DNA of 18,993 nucleotides, taken from contig CAMTBF010000011.1 in NCBI GenBank assembly GCA_947068385.1, forward strand, positions 1 to 18,993, given 5' to 3'. Positions 13,803 through 18,993 of this stretch are shown here, piece after piece. The notes below the pieces were generated by a model. That model saw only the letters and a list, made by a program, of their open reading frames with translations, did no database searches and was not told the DNA's origin. The position numbers and the translations under genes are program-made. Origin of the DNA: an uncultured Lachnospiraceae bacterium (GTDB lineage Bacteria > Bacillota > Clostridia > Lachnospirales > Lachnospiraceae). Within the stretch, counting starts at the first letter, position 1. Every line of letters begins with the position of its first letter.

Positions 13803-14906
13803 ATGGGGAAAAGGAGTATAGCGATTACGGTGATATGCTTTCTGGCCTGTGTAGGGGGCATGGCCTATCCGGCGCGGGCACAGGCCCAGAGCGAGTCGGT
13901 GGCGCTCCTGGTGCAGCAGTACCAGGCCTACCAGAGCGCCTTCGAGGGCATCCAGTCCCTGGGGGACGTGGAGGAGGCCGGATATGACATCATTGAGGAG
14001 CAGCGGTTCCCGGTACAACTGGAGACCTTCGGCGAGGCCCAGGTGGAGCTGGTGCCCCTCATGCACAGGGAATACCACAGGCTGGCGATTCTGATCGTGG
14101 ACAGCGCCGGGGACGTGCTGTTCAAGACCAACCAGCTGGAGACCAACTACAGATACCCGGGACGGCTGGAGCAGCCCACCAGGAGCCTGGAATCCGTGTC
14201 CTTCCAGGAGCTGGACCACGACGGGCTGACGGATATCGTATTGATTACCGTATGCGAGAACGACACCGGGGACTACGCGGGCAAGAGCTATAGGGTGGGG
14301 GACGTGCTGTTCCAGCGGGACGGGGACTTCTACCGGGACTGGCGCATCTCCGACAAGATAAACCGCTTCAGCATGAACAAGAGCGCGGACTTCATCGCCG
14401 CCTATGTGGGGGAGGGCAGATCCACGGAGATCCTCTACACCGCCACCACATTGGAGGAGCTCAAGCAGCATGGCTTCCAGCTGGTGCGGGAGCACAGCTA
14501 CACCATAGAGTTCGAGAAGCAGGGCAGGCTCCTGGTGGCCCCGGGCTTCATCACCATAGCCGATTATGACGTGTTCATGATCTACCTGGTGAACGGTGAG
14601 GGGGACATCGTCTGGAGCTTCCAGCCCATGGAGGACTACGACAACCTCTACGCCTTGAAGGGCATGGTCTGCCGGGACATGGACGGGGACGGCATGAAGG
14701 ACGTGGTGGTGCTGGCCAGGTACAGCTATTCCGGCCCGGAGGGGGAGCTTCTGATCGACACGAAATGCGACATCTACTACCAGCGCACGGACGGATTTGA
14801 GGCGGAGAAGAATTTCGGCGACATCTATCAGTGCACCGAGGAGGATACCATGGAGGAGCTGGTGGGAATCATCAGAGAATATTGGGGGTGGCCAAAAGAG
14901 GAATGA
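13803..14906 (+). CDS. Secreted protein with FG-GAP/VCBS-like calcium-binding loops
   Basis: A 367-residue exported protein of unknown function. It has a signal peptide (hydrophobic residues 6-21, likely cut after ARA at 24-26); there is no lipobox Cys. Two DxDG-type loops are visible: D138-H-D140-G-L-T-D144 in ELDHDGLTDIVLI, and D292-M-D294-G-D296-G-M-K-D300 followed by VVVLARY. This is the FG-GAP/VCBS repeat style, in which an acidic loop binds calcium ahead of a beta strand. The rest is beta-rich. GGAGGAG (13791-13797) is a strong ribosome site. The stop overlaps the response regulator start as ATGA, so it is the first gene of the sensor operon. A plausible role is an extracellular accessory or ligand sensor for the kinase; this is inferred from position only. 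Confidence 0.78.
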   Translation: MGKRSIAITVICFLACVGGMAYPARAQAQSESVALLVQQYQAYQSAFEGIQSLGDVEEAGYDIIEEQRFPVQLETFGEAQVELVPLMHREYHRLAILIVDSAGDVLFKTNQLETNYRYPGRLEQPTRSLESVSFQELDHDGLTDIVLITVCENDTGDYAGKSYRVGDVLFQRDGDFYRDWRISDKINRFSMNKSADFIAAYVGEGRSTEILYTATTLEELKQHGFQLVREHSYTIEFEKQGRLLVAPGFITIADYDVFMIYLVNGEGDIVWSFQPMEDYDNLYALKGMVCRDMDGDGMKDVVVLARYSYSGPEGELLIDTKCDIYYQRTDGFEAEKNFGDIYQCTEEDTMEELVGIIREYWGWPKEE

Positions 14907-15556
14907 TCAAGATACTGATTGTAGACGATGAAAAGTCCATCTGCGACCTGATAGACATCAATCTGTCGGCGGCGGGATACCACTGCAGGACCGTGCAGGA
15001 CGGACTGGAAGCGATCGATATGATCGAGGCGGAGGACTTCGACCTGATTCTATTAGACATCATGCTGCCCGGGGCGGACGGCTTCGACATCATGGAATAT
15101 ATCAGGCCGCTACGGATTCCCGTCATATTCATCACGGCAAAACATGAAGTCCGGGACAGGGTCAAGGGCCTGAAGCTGGGGGCGGAGGACTACCTGGTGA
15201 AGCCCTTCGACGTGGTGGAGCTGGTGGCCAGGGTGGAGGTGGTGCTGCGGCGCTACAACAAGACCGAGACCACCCTCACCGCCGGGGACGTGGTGGTGGA
15301 CACGGAGGCCAGGAAGGTGACGAAGGCCGGGAAGCCCGTGGTGCTCACCAACAAGGAGTACGGCCTGTTGGTGCTGTTCATCAGCAACAAGAACATTGCC
15401 CTGTTCCGGGAGAACCTCTATGAGAAGGTGTGGGGGGACGAGTACCTGGCGGACAGCCGGACGCTGGACCTCCATGTCCAGAGGCTGCGCCGGAAGATGG
15501 GCTGGGAGGAGAACCTGGTGGCCGTGTACAAGGTGGGCTACCGGCTGGAGATCTGA
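14903..15556 (+). CDS. OmpR/PhoB-family response regulator
   Basis: A 217-residue DNA-binding response regulator. The receiver domain (1-118) has the acidic pair D8-D9, the phosphoacceptor D52 in LLDIMLPGADG, T78 and K100 in YLVKPF. A winged-helix domain follows at about 122-217, with LTNKEYGLLVLF, RENLYEKVWGDEY, SRTLDLHVQRLRRK and the closing YKVGYRLE. ATG 14903 is used since MIKILIVDDEK is the usual family start; it overlaps the previous stop as ATGA. The histidine kinase begins 2 bases after its stop. Regulators of this class bind tandem direct repeats as dimers; a 14-bp repeat with 22-bp period before the amidase is a possible target. Nothing in the sequence identifies a named system such as WalR or PhoP with certainty. 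Confidence 0.95.
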   Translation: MIKILIVDDEKSICDLIDINLSAAGYHCRTVQDGLEAIDMIEAEDFDLILLDIMLPGADGFDIMEYIRPLRIPVIFITAKHEVRDRVKGLKLGAEDYLVKPFDVVELVARVEVVLRRYNKTETTLTAGDVVVDTEARKVTKAGKPVVLTNKEYGLLVLFISNKNIALFRENLYEKVWGDEYLADSRTLDLHVQRLRRKMGWEENLVAVYKVGYRLEI

Positions 15557-15558
15557 GC

Positions 15559-17181
15559 ATGAAGTTTGTGAACAAGATCCTGCTATGGACGATCATCATC
15601 ATGGCCGTTGCCTTCGGGCTCAGCGGATACCTCTTCGTGAACTCCGTCTTCCGGAAATCCATGGAGCGGGAGGTGGCCCAGGCCCTGGACGGCAGCAACA
15701 TATTGCGGTTCGCCTTCGAGACCGCGGCCCTGAACATACCCACCAAATACAATGTGCTCCAGGACGTGGCCGTGGAGCAGATCGGCAGCAAGCTGGAGAG
15801 CAGCGGCCAGGGCACGGAGCGGTACCTGCGGCTGTCCAATGAGGAGAGGGAGGTGCTCTACCAGAGCATCGGCTTCGCCCAGGACACCAGCCTGCTGCAG
15901 CAGATCGGGAAGGAGACCAAGATCTGGCAGATAGCCTCCCAGGGGGACAGATACTATGTCCACACCGGGATCATGGTCGATGCCCTGGACAGGAGCCTGT
16001 ACCTGGAGACGCTGGAGGACGTGACCGAGGTGTTCGAGGAGCGGGCCATGGGCTTCTCCGTCTACAGGCGGGTGACCCTGGCCATGCTGGCGTGCAGCTC
16101 CGTCGTCATGTTCCTCATCTGCACCTGGCTCACCAAGCCCATCCGCCTGCTCACCGGCGCCACCAGGCGCATGTCCCAGGGGGACTACAGCTACCGGGCC
16201 CAAAAGGTCAGCAGCGACGAGCTGGGCCAGCTCACCGTGGACTTCAACAGCATGGCCAATGTGCTGGAGGACACCATCGGAGAGCTGCAGGAGGCAGTGA
16301 GGTCCAGGGAGGACTTCATAGCCGCCTTCGCCCATGAATTGAAGACGCCACTGACTTCCATCATCGGCTACGCGGACCTCCTGCGGTCAAGGAAGCTGGA
16401 CGAGGAGAAGCATTTCCTGTCCTCCAACTACATCTATACAGAGGGGAAGCGCCTGGAGAACATGTCCTTCCGCCTGCTGGACATCATCGTCACCAAGCGG
16501 GAGACCATCGACCCCCAGCCCGTGGCGGCCAAGGTGCTCTTCCAATACCTGAAGGACATGTTCGCCGGGAACAAGGAGCAGAGGATCCGGTTCGCCTTTG
16601 GCAGCGGCACCGTATACGCGGAGGCCACTCTCCTGAAATCCGTCCTGCTGAACCTGGTGGACAATGCCTGCAAGGCGTCCAGCGAGGGCGGCCTGGTGGA
16701 GGTGCTGGGAAAGCGCATGGAGGATGCCTACGCCTTCCAGGTGAGGGACTACGGGGTGGGCATCCCCCAGGAGGAGCTGATGAGGGTCACCGAGGCCTTC
16801 TACATGGTGGACAAGTCCCGCTCCCGCAGCAGGAACGGGGCGGGCTTAGGCCTTGCGCTGTGCGTGGAGATCCTGCGGCTCCATGACAGCGAGCTGCAGA
16901 TAGAGAGCAAGGTGGGAGAGGGCACCTGCATCAGCTTCGTCATTCCCGACAAAAAAGGAGAGGCCGGGCCGGACGGGGCGCAGAGGCAGAAGGCGGAGGA
17001 GACCCTCCTGCGCAATGAGATGGCCCACAAGGCCCTGCGGGAGACACAGGCAGATGCCTGCCCGGAACAGGAAGGGGACGGTTCCGGAGAGGACGAAGCC
17101 GCACAGGAAGAGGCCACCCGGCAGGAGGCGGAAGGGGATGGGGAGGATGAATATGACGAGAAAGAACTGGGAGAAGCTTAG
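15559..17181 (+). CDS. HAMP-domain sensor histidine kinase with acidic C-terminal extension
   Basis: A 540-residue membrane sensor, partner of the preceding regulator. Helix 1 (about 7-29) and helix 2 (about 172-192) flank an extracellular sensor region of about 140 residues. A HAMP segment follows (about 192-245), then the HisKA domain with phosphoacceptor H259 in FAHELKTPLTSI. The ATPase domain has the N box NLVDNACKA (N369), D397 in DYGVGIP and GAGLGLALCVEI. The catalytic core ends near residue 466. About 74 further residues are low complexity and rich in Glu, Asp, Ala and Gln, not usual for the family. Their coding DNA also contains the ribosome site and first 29 bases of the next gene. 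The ATG at 15559 has GGAG at 15547-15550. The signal sensed is unknown; operon and neighbouring amidase hint at wall or envelope state. Confidence 0.94.
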   Translation: MKFVNKILLWTIIIMAVAFGLSGYLFVNSVFRKSMEREVAQALDGSNILRFAFETAALNIPTKYNVLQDVAVEQIGSKLESSGQGTERYLRLSNEEREVLYQSIGFAQDTSLLQQIGKETKIWQIASQGDRYYVHTGIMVDALDRSLYLETLEDVTEVFEERAMGFSVYRRVTLAMLACSSVVMFLICTWLTKPIRLLTGATRRMSQGDYSYRAQKVSSDELGQLTVDFNSMANVLEDTIGELQEAVRSREDFIAAFAHELKTPLTSIIGYADLLRSRKLDEEKHFLSSNYIYTEGKRLENMSFRLLDIIVTKRETIDPQPVAAKVLFQYLKDMFAGNKEQRIRFAFGSGTVYAEATLLKSVLLNLVDNACKASSEGGLVEVLGKRMEDAYAFQVRDYGVGIPQEELMRVTEAFYMVDKSRSRSRNGAGLGLALCVEILRLHDSELQIESKVGEGTCISFVIPDKKGEAGPDGAQRQKAEETLLRNEMAHKALRETQADACPEQEGDGSGEDEAAQEEATRQEAEGDGEDEYDEKELGEA

Positions 17182-17986
17182 CCTGCTCTTGATCCCTCTG
17201 GCAGCGATCATCGTGGGGCTGGCCGTGTGGGGCCCCGAGGCCCTGGCGCAGTACCGGGACAAGGCCATCCTGAACCAGATCCAGGCCCAGGAGGCCCGGA
17301 CCGGGACGGAAGGGTACCGCTATTCCCTGGGCAGCAACGAAAAGGTGTACATCCTCTCCAAATGCCTGAACAACCAGATCCTGCCCGAGAGCGACCAGAA
17401 CGCCATGACCCGGGGGAGCCTGGACTACGAGAACCTGACGGGCATCTACGCCTTCGTGGCCAACAAAAAGGACGCCTCCGGCCATGACGTGGAGGAGAGC
17501 GCGGGAATCCAGCTGGCCAACCAGGGCCTGCGGGAGCTGAAAGAAAAGGGGATACTGCCGGAGGGCATCCAAGAGCTGGCGGGGGATTCCTACAGCGCCG
17601 TGCTGTACTCCGCCATCGATGTGCCCGACCCCCAGAACAACGTGCTGGTCTGGAAGATCAGCCTGGACACCACCCTGCAGAACGCCAACAAGGAGAACCG
17701 CCTGCTGGACGCCTATGTGGACGCGGACACGGGCAAGATATATGAATTCTACGCCCGGACGGGGATCGACTCCTGGGAGGCCGTGGACGCGGACGGCATG
17801 GTGGCCGCATGGGCGGCCTACATGGAGCTGGGGGAGCCGGAGGAGTACGGGAACACCAACCCTCTGTCGGAGAACACCCCTTATTTCAAAAAATATACCT
17901 TCTCGGGGATGGAGAAGGAGGACGTGGTGGCCACCGTGGGGTATTATGAGGGGATCAACGAGCTGTACCTGAAGATCTCCAAGTAG
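17153..17986 (+). CDS. Membrane-anchored protein of unknown function, last gene of the two-component operon
   Basis: A 277-residue protein I do not recognise. One hydrophobic helix at about 9-26 after a short basic tail suggests an uncleaved anchor or signal peptide with the rest outside the cell. The body is mixed alpha/beta; the part reading NVLVWKISLD...LLDAYVDADTGKIYEFY resembles a PepSY-like strand-turn-strand with the frequent D-x-x-TGKI turn, but this is only a resemblance. ATG 17153 is chosen because GGGGAGG (17140-17146) is 6 bases upstream; ATG 17147 is an alternative. It overlaps the kinase gene by 29 bases, implying coupled translation. By position it could modulate the kinase, as YycH and YycI do for WalK, but no homology to those is claimed. 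Confidence 0.75.
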   Translation: MTRKNWEKLSLLLIPLAAIIVGLAVWGPEALAQYRDKAILNQIQAQEARTGTEGYRYSLGSNEKVYILSKCLNNQILPESDQNAMTRGSLDYENLTGIYAFVANKKDASGHDVEESAGIQLANQGLRELKEKGILPEGIQELAGDSYSAVLYSAIDVPDPQNNVLVWKISLDTTLQNANKENRLLDAYVDADTGKIYEFYARTGIDSWEAVDADGMVAAWAAYMELGEPEEYGNTNPLSENTPYFKKYTFSGMEKEDVVATVGYYEGINELYLKISK

Positions 17987-18014
17987 GCGGAGCGCATCCC
18001 TATGTTACAACTTT

Positions 18015-18061
18015 GATACAAAAAAGATAAGGGACGGATACAAAAAAGATGACACTATGAT
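18015..18061 (+). promoter_or_regulatory. Direct-repeat control region and -10 box before the amidase
   Basis: GATACAAAAAAGAT occurs at 18015-18028 and again at 18037-18050, a perfect 14-bp direct repeat with a period of 22 bp, two turns of the helix. TATGAT (18056-18061) follows 5 bp after the second copy. No good -35 exists at 17 bp, and the repeat covers that region. This layout is typical of promoters activated by OmpR/PhoB-type regulators, one of which is encoded nearby. The regulator assignment is inference. Confidence 0.6.
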
Positions 18062-18079
18062 AACGCCGCCTGGTATGCT

Positions 18080-18106
18080 GTACCTGGAACAAGGAAAGAG
18101 AGGTAC
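18080..18106 (+). repeat. Inverted repeat enclosing the amidase ribosome site
   Basis: GTACCT (18080-18085) can pair with AGGTAC (18101-18106) across a 15-base loop. The 3' arm includes part of the ribosome site GAGAGG (18098-18103) of the amidase, so the hairpin could lower translation. The stem is only 6 bp, and the effect is uncertain. Confidence 0.35.
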
Positions 18107-18111
18107 GGCAC

Positions 18112-18936
18112 ATGGGCAGACAGAGCGGCAGAGGACAGGATTCCGGGAAGAATCCTAGAAAAAATCTCGGAAAAAGAAAGCTGGCAGGGATGGCGGTGTT
18201 CGTGGCAGCTTTCTTTCTGTCCGCCGCCCTGCTCGGCAAGGGGTGCTTCCTGCTGGCCGATAAATGCATAAGCGCCATAAGCGTCTTCGCCAAAGGGACG
18301 GACAACGGAGGGCCCGGACAGCTTTCCCAGGCCGCGGACGCCGGGAACCCGGGGAACCTCTTCCTGACCAACGACCAGGCGGCGCCCGCCGGGCTGGTAG
18401 CCATCGATGCCGGGCATGGCGGGGAGGACGACGGCTGCTACCGGGACGGCGTGTCGGAGGCGAAGGTGAATCTGGAGCTGGCGAAAGGCCTCTCCGGGAA
18501 GCTTCAGGAGATGGGCTTCGAGACCGTGATGCTGCGGGAGGACGACGAGAGCCTGCCCTCCCTGGAGGAGCGGGTGAAGATGGCCCAGGACGCCGGGGCG
18601 GACATCTTCGTCAGCATCCACCAGAATGCCTATGACGGCAACGAGCCCGGGGTGTCCGGCATCGAGACCTGGTACTGCGGGAACCTGGCGGACAGCGGCC
18701 GCCTGGCCGGGCTGGTGCATAAGGGGGCCGTGGAGAAGACAGGGGCCGTGGACAGGGGAACCCAGGAGACGGACGAGCTGTATGTAGTCCGCTATGCGTC
18801 CATGCCCTCCTGCCTGATAGAGACCGCTTTCCTGTCCGACGGCGCGGAGCGCCAGGCCATCACCTCCCAGGCCTATCAGGACAGGCTGGTGGAGGGGATG
18901 GCCCAGGGCATTCAGGCCTACTTTGGCGCAAAGTAA
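18112..18936 (+). CDS. N-acetylmuramoyl-L-alanine amidase (Amidase_3 family), membrane-anchored
   Basis: A 274-residue zinc hydrolase that cuts the bond between muramic acid and the peptide stem of peptidoglycan. A basic N-terminus is followed by one hydrophobic helix at about 24-44, so the enzyme is anchored or exported. After a 45-residue linker the Amidase_3 domain (about 93-272) shows the zinc ligands H102 (IDAGHGGED), E116 (SEAKVNLELA) and H170 (SIHQNAY), and the catalytic E237 (LIETAFLS). This matches the CwlC/CwlD/AmiC class. CwlD, which makes muramic delta-lactam in spore cortex, is a similar-sized relative and remains possible given the sporulation setting. GAGAGG (18098-18103) precedes ATG 18112. 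It has its own control region rather than following directly on the two-component operon. No terminator is evident in the 57 bases after the stop. Confidence 0.93.
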   Translation: MGRQSGRGQDSGKNPRKNLGKRKLAGMAVFVAAFFLSAALLGKGCFLLADKCISAISVFAKGTDNGGPGQLSQAADAGNPGNLFLTNDQAAPAGLVAIDAGHGGEDDGCYRDGVSEAKVNLELAKGLSGKLQEMGFETVMLREDDESLPSLEERVKMAQDAGADIFVSIHQNAYDGNEPGVSGIETWYCGNLADSGRLAGLVHKGAVEKTGAVDRGTQETDELYVVRYASMPSCLIETAFLSDGAERQAITSQAYQDRLVEGMAQGIQAYFGAK

Positions 18937-18993
18937 GGGTTACAGTTCAGCCGCCCATCATAAAACTGAAAAAAGTAGTTGATCAAAATGCAG

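Noticed and set aside
18937..18993. Terminator after the amidase
   Set aside because: CAGTT and AACTG could pair weakly, but there is no stable stem and no T tract before the window ends.

Overview
The window looks like chromosome from a GC-rich, spore-forming member of the Clostridia, most like Lachnospiraceae. The evidence is the gene order hup - rqcP - yabP - yabQ - divIC - spoIIE - tilS - hpt - ftsH (a conserved Firmicute sporulation/housekeeping block), strong Gram-positive ribosome binding sites, a CotS-type spore protein, and the amino-acid style of the proteins. No phage, transposon, CRISPR, tRNA or rRNA was seen. No stretch longer than 300 bases lacks a gene.

Layout. Bases 1-515 hold the C-terminal end of a parvulin-type (PpiC/PrsA-like) foldase, closed by an intrinsic terminator. 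Next come the CCA-adding tRNA nucleotidyltransferase (662-2011), a CotS-family spore coat protein (2112-3137) and a PEGA-domain lipoprotein (3205-4647). HU (4784-5059) has its own promoter and terminator. The block rqcP - yabP - yabQ - divIC (5157-6605) follows and ends in a terminator. spoIIE (6766-7941) has a promoter with an unusual 21-bp spacer and Spo0A-box-like sites; its product is short and has no membrane domain. tilS - hpt - ftsH (7994-11969) form a tight run. A 232-bp gap between ftsH and a convergent MATE transporter (12202-13548, minus strand) holds a bidirectional terminator and a possible small RNA. Back-to-back promoters separate the MATE gene from a plus-strand operon (13803-17986): a secreted protein with Ca-binding-like loops, an OmpR-type response regulator, a HAMP histidine kinase and a membrane-anchored protein of unknown function. 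The window ends with an Amidase_3 cell-wall hydrolase (18112-18936), preceded by a 14-bp direct repeat with a 22-bp period beside a -10 box.

How the parts fit. The left and middle genes serve tRNA maturation and decoding (cca, tilS), ribosome rescue (rqcP), division (divIC), purine salvage (hpt), membrane proteolysis (ftsH) and sporulation (cotS-like, yabP, yabQ, spoIIE). The right end reads as an envelope-sensing module: secreted and membrane partners, a two-component pair, and an amidase that the pair may control. The points most worth a second look are the membrane-free SpoIIE and its promoter, the C-rich small-RNA candidate at 12067-12156, the direct repeat before the amidase, and a motif shared upstream of the cotS-like gene and yabP.
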